From Auanema rhodensis (lineage: Eukaryota; Nematoda; Chromadorea; Rhabditida; Rhabditidae): 64,000 nt of DNA. Of this stretch, positions 1 through 11,547 are shown in pieces. Positions within the stretch are counted from its first letter, which is position 1. Each line of letters opens with the position of its first letter. The stretch covers positions 9,796,001 to 9,860,000 of the forward strand of contig OZ059899.1 in the NCBI GenBank assembly GCA_964057225.1, written 5' to 3'. The position numbers and the translations under genes were made by a program. Under the pieces are notes generated by a model, which was given only the letters and a program-made list of their open reading frames with translations, did no database searches and had not been told where the DNA came from.

Positions 1-2545
1 TCCATAGTTTTTCTCTTAATTTCTCTCATCACAATAGTCTTAGTTTTTTTTCATAAGAATTTCTGGAATCTTAGTTGAACAAGGCAGTATATAATTTTTT
101 CTGGAATTCGAAAGCATTTGGGATGGAAATTAGAAAGAAAAGAACTAGTTTTTCCTACTTTAAAACAAACAATAAGAAATAAAATGAAAAAGATTGTTAG
201 AAATCCAATTTAAACTTATACATTTACTTTGATAAAGAGCCTATTAGTTTGAAATTTTATGTCTCACAGTTCTCCAACAGAACAGACTGATCCTGATTTC
301 TCTATGATTACATAAAACTCTCGTTTGATATACAAAAAGGAGAGGAATAACGTTTCCAGGATATCAATGATATCGAATCTAGTGTTATTGTAGAAAAATG
401 TAATGTCAGCTCCATAGGTTTTCTCTTAATTTCTCTCATCACAATAGTCTTAGTTTTTTTTCATAAGAGTTGTTGAAATCTTAGTTGAACAAGGCAGTAT
501 ATATTTTTTTCTGGAATTCGAAAGCATTTGGGATGGAAATTAGAAAGAAAAGAACTAGTTTTTCCTACTTTAAAACAAACAATAAGAAATAAAATGAAAA
601 AGATTGTTAGATATCCAATTTAAACTTATACATTTACTTCGATAAAGAGCCTATTAGTTTGAAATTTTATGTCTTACAGTTCTCCAACAGAACAGACTGA
701 TCCTGATTTCTCTATGATTACATAAAACTCTCGTTTGATATACAAAAAGGAGAGGAATAACGTTTCCAGGATATCAATGATATCGAATCTAGTGATATTG
801 TAAAAAAATGTAATGTCAGCTCCATAGTTTTTCTCTTAATTTCTCTCATCACAATAGTCTTAGTTTTTTTTTCATAAGAGTTTCTGAAATCTTAGTTGAA
901 CAAGGCAGTATATATTTTTTTCTGGAATTCGAAAGCATTTGGGATGGAAATTAGAAAGAAAAGAACTAGTTTTTCCTACTTTAAAACAAACAATAAGAAA
1001 TAAAATGAAAAAGATTGTTAGATATCCTATTTAAACTTATACATTTACTTCGATAAAGAGCCTATTAGTTTGAAATTTTATGTCTCACAGTTCTCCAACA
1101 GAACAGACTGATCCTGATTTCTCTATGATTACATAAAACTCTCGTTTGATATACAAAAAGGAGAGGAATAACGTTTCCAGGATATCAATGATATCGAATC
1201 TAGTGATATTGTAGAAAAATGTAATGTCAGCTCCATAGGTTTTCTCTTAATTTCTCTCATCACAATAGTCTTAGTTTTTTTTTCATAAGAGTTGTTGAAA
1301 TCTTAGTTGAACAAGGCAGTATATATTTTTTTCTGGAATTCGAAAGCATTTGGGATGGAAATTAGAAAGAAAAGAACTAGTTTTTCCTACTTTAAAACAA
1401 ACAATAAGAAATAAAATGAAAAAGATTGTTAGATATCCAATTTAAACTTATACATTTACTTCGATAAAGAGCCTATTAGTTTGAAATTTTATGTCTTACA
1501 GTTCTCCAACAGAACAGACTGATCCTGATTTCTCTATGATTACATAAAACTCTCGTTTGATATACAAAAAGGAGAGGAATAACGTTTCCAGGATATCAAT
1601 GATATCGAATCTAGTGATATTGTAGAAAAATGTAATGTCAGCTCCATAGTTTTTCTCTTAATTTCTCTCATCACAATAGTCTTAGTTTTTTTTTCATAAG
1701 AGTTTCTGAAATCTTAGTTGAACAAGGCAGTATATATTTTTTTCTGGAATTCGAAAGCATTTGGGATGGAAATTAGAAAGAAAAGAACTAGTTTTTCCTA
1801 CTTTAAAACAAACAATAAGAAATAAAATGAAAAAGATTGTTAGATATCCAATTTAAACTTATACATTTACTTCTATAAAGAGCCTATTAGTTTGAAATTT
1901 TATGTCTTACAGTTCTCCAACAGAATAGACTGATCCTGATTTCTCTATGATTACATAAAACTCTCGTTTGATATACAAAATAGAGAGGAATAACGTTTCC
2001 AGGATATCAATGATATCAAATCTAGTGATATTGTAGAAAAATGTAATGTCAGCTCCATAGTTTTTCTCTTAATTTCTCTCATCACAATAGTCTTAGTTTT
2101 TTTTCATAAGAGTTTCTGAAATCTTAGTTGAACAAGGCAGTATATATTTTTTTCTGGAATTCGAAAGCATTTGGGATGTAAATTAGAAAGAAAACAACTA
2201 GTTTTTCCTACTTTAAAACAAACAATAAGAAATAAAATGAAAAAGATTGTTAGATATCCAATTTAAACTTATACATTTACTTCGATAAAGAGCCTATTAG
2301 TTTGAAATTTTATGTCTTACAGTTCTCCAACAGAACAGACTGATCCTGATTTCTCTATGATTACATAAAACTCTCGTTTGATATACAAAAAGGAGAGGAA
2401 TAACGTTTCCAGGATATCAATGATATCGAATCTAGTGATATTGTAGAAAAATGTAATGTCAGCTCCATAGTTTTTCTCTTAATTTCTCTCATCACAATAG
2501 TCTTAGTTTTTTTTCATAAGAGTTTCTGAAATCTTAGTTGAACAA
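1..2545 (+). repeat. Satellite block before tRNA 1 (about 6.2 monomers)
   Basis: Six monomers plus a partial one, with no gene. The first monomer carries a recognisable variant set (TTAGAAATCC, CTTTGATAAAG, GTCTCACAG) that reappears directly after tRNA copies 1 and 3 and near 29.69 kb. The last monomers carry GGGATGTAAATT with AAACAACTAG (around 2175-2200), which recur 5614 bp downstream just before tRNA 2. The stretch from about 1.65 to 2.54 kb is therefore the same superunit end as 7.26-8.16 kb. Confidence 0.95.
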
Positions 2546-2618
2546 GGCCGCGTGGCGCAATGGATAACGCGTCTGCCTACGGAGCAGAAGATTGTAGGTT
2601 CGAATCCTGCCGTGGTCG
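2546..2618 (+). tRNA. tRNA-Arg-ACG: tRNA-Arg (anticodon ACG), copy 1
   Basis: A 73-nt intronless gene that folds as a full cloverleaf. The acceptor is GGCCGCG with CGTGGTC, including G2-U71 and G5-U68 wobbles, and G73 is the discriminator. The D stem has three pairs (10-12 with 23-25) and the D loop keeps GG. The anticodon stem is TCTGC/GCAGA with loop CTACGGA, so the anticodon is ACG. The T stem is GTAGG/CCTGC with loop TTCGAAT. Box A (TGGCGCAATGG) and box B (GGTTCGAATCC) fit the RNA polymerase III consensus. CCA is not encoded. A T7 terminator lies at 2623-2629. With A34 edited to inosine (known for this isoacceptor in eukaryotes) it should read CGU, CGC and CGA. It starts exactly where the ordinary monomer reads GGCAGTATATA. 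The 3' flank is type A with the AATTTTATAG variant shared by copies 1-3. Confidence 0.97.
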
Positions 2619-2760
2619 TAAATTTTTTTCATTTCACTTGTCATTTATAAAAATCGAATTTATCTTCTTCAACGATTATTTTTGCAATGTGTCATAAGAA
2701 TTTTATAGTTGAACAAAACGTTTTTTAAGAAGTTTTTTTGTTGTCAACATATATATTTTC
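2619..2760 (+). other. tRNA cassette 3' flank, type A (142 bp, private to tRNA-bearing units)
   Basis: This stretch follows every tRNA copy and is absent from ordinary monomers. It holds the T7 terminator, an AT-rich segment with ACGATTATTTTTGC, then CATAAGAATTTTATAG and TTGAACAAAACG, then a T-rich segment ending in CATATATATTTTC, which rejoins the monomer at CTGGAATTCG. The CATAAGAAT...GTTGAACAA part resembles the monomer segment lying directly upstream of the tRNA (CATAAGAGTTTC...GTTGAACAA), so the tRNA is bracketed by diverged direct copies of one element. Copies 1-3 read AATTTTATAG; later copies read AATTTCATAG or AATTTCATAT. Confidence 0.85.
2623..2629 (+). terminator. RNA polymerase III T7 terminator, type A flank
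   Basis: Seven T residues begin four bases (TAAA) after the tRNA end. This is the common arrangement, present after 16 of the 23 copies; the positions of the others are given in their tRNA entries. A run of four or more T on the non-template strand is the usual Pol III stop. Confidence 0.9.
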
Positions 2761-4223
2761 CTGGAATTCGAAAGCATTTGGGATGGAAATTAGAAAGAAA
2801 AGAACTAGTTTTTCCTACTTTAAAACAAACAATAAGAAATAAAATGAAAAAGATTGTTAGAAATCCAATTTAAACTTATACATTTACTTTGATAAAGAGC
2901 CTATTAGTTTGAAATTTTATGTCTCACAGTTCTCCAACAGAACAGACTGATCCTGATTTCTCTATGATTACATAAAACTCTCGTTTGATATACAAAAAGG
3001 AGAGGAATAACGTTTCCAGGATATCAATGATATCGAATCTAGTGATATTGTAGAAAAATGTAATATCAGCTCCATAGGTTTTCTCTTAATTTCTCTCATC
3101 ACAATAGTCTTAGTTTTTTTTTCATAAGAGTTTCTGAAATCTTAGTTGAACAAGGCAGTATATATTTTTTTCTGGAATTCGAAAGCATTTGGGATGGAAA
3201 TTAGAAAGAAAAGAACTAGTTTTTCCTACTTTAAAACAAACAATAAGAAATAAAATGAAAAAGATTGTTAGATATCCAATTTAAACTTATACATTTACTT
3301 CGATAAAGAGCCTATTAGTTTGAAATTTTATGTCTTACAGTTCTCCAACAGAACAGACTGATCCTGATTTCTCTATGATTACATAAAACTCTCGTTTGAT
3401 ATACAAAAAGGAGAGGAATAACGTTTCCAGGATATCAATGATATCGAATCTAGTGATATTGTAAAAAAATGTAATGTCAGCTCCATAGGTTTTCTCTTAA
3501 TTTCTCTCATCACAATAGTCTTAGTTTTTTTTCATAAGAGTTGTTGAAATCTTAGTTGAACAAGGCAGTATATATTTTTTTCTGGAATTCGAAAGCATTT
3601 GGGATGGAAATTAGAAAGAAAAGAACTAGTTTTTCCTACTTTAAAACAAACAATAAGAAATAAAATGAAAAAGATTGTTAGATATCCAATTTAAACTTAT
3701 ACATTTACTTCGATAAAGAGCCTATTAGTTTGAAATTTTATGTCTTACAGTTCTCCAACAGAACAGACTGATCCTGATTTCTCTATGATTACATAAAACT
3801 CTCGTTTGATATACAAAAAGGAGAGGAATAACGTTTCCAGGATATCAATGATATCGAATCTAGTGATATTGTAGAAAAATGTAATGTCAGCTCCATAGTT
3901 TTTCTCTTAATTTCTCTCATCACAATAGTCTTAGTTTTTTTTTCATAAGAGTTTCTGAAATCTTAGTTGAACAAGGCAGTATATATTTTTTACTGGAATT
4001 CGAAAGCATTTGGGATGGAAATTAGAAAGAAAAGAACTAGTTTTTCCTACTTTAAAACAAACAATAAGAAATAAAATGAAAAAGATTGTTAGATATCCTA
4101 TTTAAACTTATACATTTACTTCGATAAAGAGCCTATTAGTTTGAAATTTTATGTCTTACAGTTCTCCAACAGAACAGACTGATCCTGATTGCTCTATGAT
4201 TACATAAAACTCTCGTTTGATAT

Positions 4224-4468
4224 AAAAGCATATTGGATAGAAATTTCGAAAGCATTTTGGATGGAAATTAGAACGAAAAGAACTAGTTTTTTCTATTTTA
4301 AAACAAACAATAATAAACAAAATGAAAAGATTGTTAGATATCCAATTTAAACTTATACATTTACTTCGATAAAGAGCCTATTAGTTTGAAATTTTATGTC
4401 TTACAGTTCTCCAACAGAACAGACTGATCCTGATTTCTCTATGATTACATAAAACTCTCGTTTGATAT
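4224..4468 (+). repeat. Partial satellite half-unit, 245 bp (copy a)
   Basis: A monomer breaks off after CTCGTTTGATAT and restarts in the AAAGCAT region instead of continuing to ACAAAAAGG. The join contains the motif twice in diverged form, AAAGCATATTGGATAGAAAT then AAAGCATTTTGGATGGAAAT, 24 bp apart. The rest runs to the next CTCGTTTGATAT as a normal monomer with private changes (AGAACGAAAAG, AATAATAAACAAAATG). The monomer upstream of the join carries GATTGCTCTATG. The total adds 245 bp to the period. Confidence 0.9.
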
Positions 4469-6932
4469 ACAAAAAGGAGAGGAATAACGTTTCCAGGATA
4501 TCAATGATATCGAATCTAGTGATATTGTAGAAAAATGTAATGTCAGCTCCATAGTTTTTCTCTTAATTTCTCTCATCACAATAGTCTTAGTTTTTTTTTC
4601 ATAAGAGTTTCTGAAATCTTAGTTGAACAAGGCAGTATATATTTTTTTCTGGAATTCGAAAGCATTTGGGATGGAAATTAGAAAGAAAAGAACTAGTTTT
4701 TCCTACTTTAAAACAAACAATAAGAAATAAAATGAAAAAGATTGTTAGATATCCTATTTAAACTTATACATTTACTTCGATAAAGAGCCTATTAGTTTGA
4801 AATTTTATGTCTCACAGTTCTCCAACAGAACAGACTGATCCTGATTTCTCTATGATTACATAAAACTCTCGTTTGATATACAAAAAGGAGAGGAATAACG
4901 TTTCCAGGATATCAATGATATCGAATCTAGTGATATTGTAGAAAAATGTAATGTCAGCTCCATAGGTTTTCTCTTAATTTCTCTCATCACAATAGTCTTA
5001 GTTTTTTTTTCATAAGAGTTGTTGAAATCTTAGTTGAACAAGGCAGTATATATTTTTTTCTGGAATTCGAAAGCATTTGGGATGGAAATTAGAAAGAAAA
5101 GAACTAGTTTTTCCTACTTTAAAACAAACAATAAGAAATAAAATGAAAAAGATTGTTAGATATCCAATTTAAACTTATACATTTACTTCGATAAAGAGCC
5201 TATTAGTTTGAAATTTTATGTCTTACAGTTCTCCAACAGAACAGACTGATCCTGATTTCTCTATGATTACATAAAACTCTCGTTTGATATACAAAAAGGA
5301 GAGGAATAACGTTTCCAGGATATCAATGATATCGAATCTAGTGATATTGTAGAAAAATGTAATGTCAGCTCCATAGTTTTTCTCTTAATTTCTCTCATCA
5401 CAATAGTCTTAGTTTTTTTTTCATAAGAGTTTCTGAAATCTTAGTTGAACAAGGCAGTATATATTTTTTTCTGGAATTCGAGAGCATTTGGGATGGAAAT
5501 TAGAAAGAAAAGAACTAGTTTTTCCTACTTTAAAACAAACAATAAGAAATAAAATGAAAAAGATTGTTAGATATCCAATTTAAACTTATACATTTACTTC
5601 GATAAAGAGCCTATTAGTTTGAAATTTTATGTCTTACAGTTCTCCAACAGAACAGACTGATCCTGATTTCTCTATGATTACATAAAACTCTTGTTTGATA
5701 TACAAAAAGAAGAGAAATAACGTTTCCAGGATATCAATGATATCGAATCTAGTGATATTGTAGAAAAATGTAATGTCAGCTCCATAGTTTTTCTCTTAAT
5801 TTCTCTCATCACAATAGTCTTAGTTTTTTTTCATAAGAGTTTCTGAAATCTTAGTTGAACAAGGCAGTATATATTTTTTTCTGGAATTCGAAAGCATTTG
5901 GGATGGAAATTAGAAAAAAAAGAACTGGTTTTTCCTACTTTAAAACAAACAATAAGAAATAAAATGAAAAAGATTGTTAGATATCCAATTTAAACTTATA
6001 CATTTACTTCGATAAAGAGCCTATTAGTTTGAAATTTTATGTCTTACAGTTCTCCAACAGAACAGACTGATCCTGATTTCTCTATGATTACATAAAACTC
6101 CCGTTTGATATACAAAATAGAGAGGAATAACGTTTCCAGGATATCAATGATATCGAATCTAGTGATATTGTGGAAAAATGTAATGTCAGCTCCATAGTTT
6201 TTCTCTTAATTTCTCTCATCACAATAGTCTTAGTTTTTTTTTCATAAGAGTTTCTGAAATCTTAGTTGAACAAGGCAGTATATATTTTTTTCTGGAATTC
6301 GAAAGCATTTGGGATGGAAATCAGAAAGAAAAGAACTAGTTTTTCCTACTTTAAAACAAACAATAAGAAATAAAATGAAAAAGATTGTTAGATATCCAAT
6401 TTAAACTTATACATTTACTTTGATAAAGAGCCTATTAGTTTGAAATTTTATGTCTTACAGTTCTCCAACAGAACAGACTGATCCTGATTTCTCTATGATT
6501 ACATAAAACTCTCGTTTGATATACAAAACGGAGAGGAATAACGTTTCCAGGATATCAATGATATCGAATCTAGTGATATTGTAGAAAAATGTAATGTCAG
6601 CTCCATAGTTTTTCTCTTAATTTCTCTCATCACAATAGTCTTAGTTTTTTTTCATAAGAGTTTCTGAAATCTTAGTTGAACAAGGCAGTATATATTTTTT
6701 TCTGGAATTCGAAAGCATTTGGGATGGAAATTAGAAAGAAAAGAACTAGTTTTTCCTACTTTAAAACAAACAATAAGAAATAAAATGAAAAAGATTGTTA
6801 GATATCCTATTTAAACTTATACATTTACTTCGATAAAGAGCCTATTAGTTTGAAATTTTATGTCTTACAGTTCTCCAACAGAACAGACTGATCCTGATTG
6901 CTCTATGATTACATAAAACTCTCGTTTGATAT

Positions 6933-7177
6933 AAAAGCATATTGGATAGAAATTTCGAAAGCATTTTGGATGGAAATTAGAACGAAAAGAACTAGTTTTT
7001 TCTATTTTAAAACAAACAATAATAAACAAAATGAAAAGATTGTTAGATATCCAATTTAAACTTATACATTTACTTCGATAAAGAGCCTATTAGTTTGAAA
7101 TTTTATGTCTTACAGTTCTCCAACAGAACAGACTGATCCTGATTTCTCTATGATTACATAAAACTCTCGTTTGATAT
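6933..7177 (+). repeat. Partial satellite half-unit, 245 bp (copy b)
   Basis: It has the same join, private changes and preceding GATTGCTCTATG as the 4224 copy. It lies in the first 3315-bp superunit and is matched by the 10248 copy in the second. Confidence 0.9.
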
Positions 7178-8159
7178 ACAAAAAGGAGAGGAATAACGTT
7201 TCCAGGATATCAATGATATCGAATCTAGTGATATTGTAGAAAAATGTAATGTCAGCTCCATAGTTTTTCTCTTAATTTCTCTCATCACAATAGTCTTAGT
7301 TTTTTTTTCATAAGAGTTTCTGAAATCTTAGTTGAACAAGGCAGTATATATTTTTTTCTGGAATTCGAAAGCATTTGGGATGGAAATTAGAAAGAAAAGA
7401 ACTAGTTTTTCCTACTTTAAAACAAACAATAAGAAATAAAATGAAAAAGATTGTTAGATATCCAATTTAAACTTATACATTTACTTCGATAAAGAGCCTA
7501 TTAGTTTGAAATTTTATGTCTTACAGTTCTCCAACAGAATAGACTGATCCTGATTTCTCTATGATTACATAAAACTCTCGTTTGATATACAAAATAGAGA
7601 GGAATAACGTTTCCAGGATATCAATGATATCAAATCTAGTGATATTGTAGAAAAATGTAATGTCAGCTCCATAGTTTTTCTCTTAATTTCTCTCATCACA
7701 ATAGTCTTAGTTTTTTTTCATAAGAGTTTCTGAAATCTTAGTTGAACAAGGCAGTATATATTTTTTTCTGGAATTCGAAAGCATTTGGGATGTAAATTAG
7801 AAAGAAAACAACTAGTTTTTCCTACTTTAAAACAAACAATAAGAAATAAAATGAAAAAGATTGTTAGATATCCAATTTAAACTTATACATTTACTTCGAT
7901 AAAGAGCCTATTAGTTTGAAATTTTATGTCTTACAGTTCTCCAACAGAACAGACTGATCCTGATTTCTCTATGATTACATAAAACTCTCGTTTGATATAC
8001 AAAAAGGAGAGGAATAACGTTTCCAGGATATCAATGATATCGAATCTAGTGATATTGTAGAAAAATGTAATGTCAGCTCCATAGTTTTTCTCTTAATTTC
8101 TCTCATCACAATAGTCTTAGTTTTTTTTCATAAGAGTTTCTGAAATCTTTGTTGAACAA

Positions 8160-8232
8160 GGCCGCGTGGCGCAATGGATAACGCGTCTGCCTACGGAGCA
8201 GAAGATTGTAGGTTCGAATCCTGCCGTGGTCG
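8160..8232 (+). tRNA. tRNA-Arg-ACG: tRNA-Arg (anticodon ACG), copy 2
   Basis: Identical over 73 nt to the copy at 2546, with box A, box B and the cloverleaf intact. The T7 terminator is at 8237-8243. The 3' flank is type A with AATTTTATAG. The base change TCTTTGTTGAAC (instead of TCTTAGTTGAAC) lies just upstream and is shared only with copy 3, marking the two as products of the 3315-bp tandem duplication. It lies 5614 bp from copy 1. Confidence 0.97.
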
Positions 8233-8374
8233 TAAATTTTTTTCATTTCACTTGTCATTTATAAAAATCGAATTTATCTTCTTCAACGATTATTTTTGCA
8301 ATGTGTCATAAGAATTTTATAGTTGAACAAAACGTTTTTTAAGAAGTTTTTTTGTTGTCAACATATATATTTTC

Positions 8375-11300
8375 CTGGAATTCGAAAGCATTTGGGATGG
8401 AAATTAGAAAGAAAAGAACTAGTTTTTCCTACTTTAAAACAAACAATAAGAAATAAAATGAAAAAGATTGTTAGATATCCAATTTAAACTTATACATTTA
8501 CTTCGATAAAGAGCCTATTAGTTTGAAATTTTATGTCTTACAGTTCTCCAACAGAACAGACTGATCCTGATTTCTCTATGATTACATAAAACTCTCGTTT
8601 GATATACAAAAAGGAGAGGAATAACGTTTCCAGGATATCAATGATATCGAATCTAGTGATATTGTAGAAAAATGTAATGTCAGCTCCATAGTTTTTCTCT
8701 TAATTTCTCTCATCACAATAGTCTTAGTTTTTTTTTCATAAGAGTTTCTGAAATCTTAGTTGAACAAGGCAGTATATATTTTTTTCTGGAATTCGAGAGC
8801 ATTTGGGATGGAAATTAGAAAGAAAAGAACTAGTTTTTCCTACTTTAAAACAAACAATAAGAAATAAAATGAAAAAGATTGTTAGATATCCAATTTAAAC
8901 TTATACATTTACTTCGATAAAGAGCCTATTAGTTTGAAATTTTATGTCTTACAGTTCTCCAACAGAACAGACTGATCCTGATTTCTCTATGATTACATAA
9001 AACTCTTGTTTGATATACAAAAAGAAGAGAAATAACGTTTCCAGGATATCAATGATATCGAATCTAGTGATATTGTAGAAAAATGTAATGTCAGCTCCAT
9101 AGTTTTTCTCTTAATTTCTCTCATCACAATAGTCTTAGTTTTTTTTCATAAGAGTTTCTGAAATCTTAGTTGAACAAGGCAGTATATATTTTTTTCTGGA
9201 ATTCGAAAGCATTTGGGATGGAAATTAGAAAAAAAAGAACTGGTTTTTCCTACTTTAAAACAAACAATAAGAAATAAAATGAAAAAGATTGTTAGATATC
9301 CAATTTAAACTTATACATTTACTTCGATAAAGAGCCTATTAGTTTGAAATTTTATGTCTTACAGTTCTCCAACAGAACAGACTGATCCTGATTTCTCTAT
9401 GATTACATAAAACTCCCGTTTGATATACAAAATAGAGAGGAATAACGTTTCCAGGATATCAATGATATCGAATCTAGTGATATTGTGGAAAAATGTAATG
9501 TCAGCTCCATAGTTTTTCTCTTAATTTCTCTCATCACAATAGTCTTAGTTTTTTTTTCATAAGAGTTTCTGAAATCTTAGTTGAACAAGGCAGTATATAT
9601 TTTTTTCTGGAATTCGAAAGCATTTGGGATGGAAATCAGAAAGAAAAGAACTAGTTTTTCCTACTTTAAAACAAACAATAAGAAATAAAATGAAAAAGAT
9701 TGTTAGATATCCAATTTAAACTTATACATTTACTTTGATAAAGAGCCTATTAGTTTGAAATTTTATGTCTTACAGTTCTCCAACAGAACAGACTGATCCT
9801 GATTTCTCTATGATTACATAAAACTCTCGTTTGATATACAAAACGGAGAGGAATAACGTTTCCAGGATATCAATGATATCGAATCTAGTGATATTGTAGA
9901 AAAATGTAATGTCAGCTCCATAGTTTTTCTCTTAATTTCTCTCATCACAATAGTCTTAGTTTTTTTTCATAAGAGTTTCTGAAATCTTAGTTGAACAAGG
10001 CAGTATATATTTTTTTCTGGAATTCGAAAGCATTTGGGATGGAAATTAGAAAGAAAAGAACTAGTTTTTCCTACTTTAAAACAAACAATAAGAAATAAAA
10101 TGAAAAAGATTGTTAGATATCCTATTTAAACTTATACATTTACTTCGATAAAGAGCCTATTAGTTTGAAATTTTATGTCTTACAGTTCTCCAACAGAACA
10201 GACTGATCCTGATTGCTCTATGATTACATAAAACTCTCGTTTGATATAAAAGCATATTGGATAGAAATTTCGAAAGCATTTTGGATGGAAATTAGAACGA
10301 AAAGAACTAGTTTTTTCTATTTTAAAACAAACAATAATAAACAAAATGAAAAGATTGTTAGATATCCAATTTAAACTTATACATTTACTTCGATAAAGAG
10401 CCTATTAGTTTGAAATTTTATGTCTTACAGTTCTCCAACAGAACAGACTGATCCTGATTTCTCTATGATTACATAAAACTCTCGTTTGATATACAAAAAG
10501 GAGAGGAATAACGTTTCCAGGATATCAATGATATCGAATCTAGTGATATTGTAGAAAAATGTAATGTCAGCTCCATAGTTTTTCTCTTAATTTCTCTCAT
10601 CACAATAGTCTTAGTTTTTTTTTCATAAGAGTTTCTGAAATCTTAGTTGAACAAGGCAGTATATATTTTTTTCTGGAATTCGAAAGCATTTGGGATGGAA
10701 ATTAGAAAGAAAAGAACTAGTTTTTCCTACTTTAAAACAAACAATAAGAAATAAAATGAAAAAGATTGTTAGATATCCAATTTAAACTTATACATTTACT
10801 TCGATAAAGAGCCTATTAGTTTGAAATTTTATGTCTTACAGTTCTCCAACAGAATAGACTGATCCTGATTTCTCTATGATTACATAAAACTCTCGTTTGA
10901 TATACAAAATAGAGAGGAATAACGTTTCCAGGATATCAATGATATCAAATCTAGTGATATTGTAGAAAAATGTAATGTCAGCTCCATAGTTTTTCTCTTA
11001 ATTTCTCTCATCACAATAGTCTTAGTTTTTTTTCATAAGAGTTTCTGAAATCTTAGTTGAACAAGGCAGTATATATTTTTTTCTGGAATTCGAAAGCATT
11101 TGGGATGTAAATTAGAAAGAAAACAACTAGTTTTTCCTACTTTAAAACAAACAATAAGAAATAAAATGAAAAAGATTGTTAGATATCCAATTTAAACTTA
11201 TACATTTACTTCGATAAAGAGCCTATTAGTTTGAAATTTTATGTCTTACAGTTCTCCAACAGAACAGACTGATCCTGATTTCTCTATGATTACATAAAAC

Positions 11301-11474
11301 TCTCGTTTGATATACAAAAAGGAGAGGAATAACGTTTCCAGGATATCAATGATATCGAATCTAGTGATATTGTAGAAAAATGTAATGTCAGCTCCATAGT
11401 TTTTCTCTTAATTTCTCTCATCACAATAGTCTTAGTTTTTTTTCATAAGAGTTTCTGAAATCTTTGTTGAACAA
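8375..11474 (+). repeat. Satellite block between tRNA 2 and 3 (7 monomers plus 1 half-unit)
   Basis: No gene. Monomer order and private variants reproduce 5060-8159 with a shift of 3315 bp. The first monomer after tRNA 2 reads TTAGATATCC, unlike those after tRNA 1 and 3 (TTAGAAATCC), which places the superunit boundary at the cassette/monomer join. Confidence 0.95.
10248..10492 (+). repeat. Partial satellite half-unit, 245 bp (copy c)
   Basis: Same structure as the 4224 and 6933 copies, and exactly 3315 bp from the latter. Confidence 0.9.
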
Positions 11475-11547
11475 GGCCGCGTGGCGCAATGGATAACGCG
11501 TCTGCCTACGGAGCAGAAGATTGTAGGTTCGAATCCTGCCGTGGTCG
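11475..11547 (+). tRNA. tRNA-Arg-ACG: tRNA-Arg (anticodon ACG), copy 3
   Basis: Identical to the copy at 2546, with a T7 terminator at 11552-11558 and a type A flank with AATTTTATAG. Its upstream side matches tRNA 2 (TCTTTGTTGAAC), while its downstream monomer matches tRNA 1 (TTAGAAATCC, TCTCACAG, AATATCAGC), so it sits at the switch between two duplication blocks. It is the last tRNA before a 24-kb gap. Confidence 0.97.

Larger units (their letters stand above)
2761..8159 (+). repeat. Satellite block between tRNA 1 and 2 (12 monomers plus 2 half-units)
   Basis: It opens with the TTAGAAATCC/CTTTGATAAAG/TCTCACAG monomer, and contains partial half-units at 4224-4468 and 6933-7177. Marker monomers occur in a fixed order: CGAGAGC (5479) with AAGAAGAGAAATAACG, then AACTGGTTTTT with ACTCCCG and TGTGGAAAA, then GAAATCAGAAAG (about 6317) with ACAAAACGGAG. 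The same order recurs 3315 bp and 8929 bp downstream. No coding potential is evident. Confidence 0.95.
5061..8375 (+). repeat. 3315-bp higher-order superunit, copy 1
   Basis: Seven monomers, one half-unit and tRNA 2 with its flank. Diagnostic variants all recur exactly 3315 bp later: CGAGAGC at 5479 and 8794, GAAATCAGAAAG near 6317 and 9632, the half-unit join at 6933 and 10248, TCTTTGTTGAAC just before the tRNA, and the tRNA itself at 8160 and 11475. Ends are approximate (within tens of bases) because both copies are surrounded by similar monomers. Confidence 0.85.

Noticed and set aside
89-102. TATATATTTTTTT as a promoter TATA box in each monomer
   Set aside because: The tract is AT-rich satellite sequence that is replaced by the cassette in tRNA-bearing units, and no transcript unit follows it in ordinary monomers.
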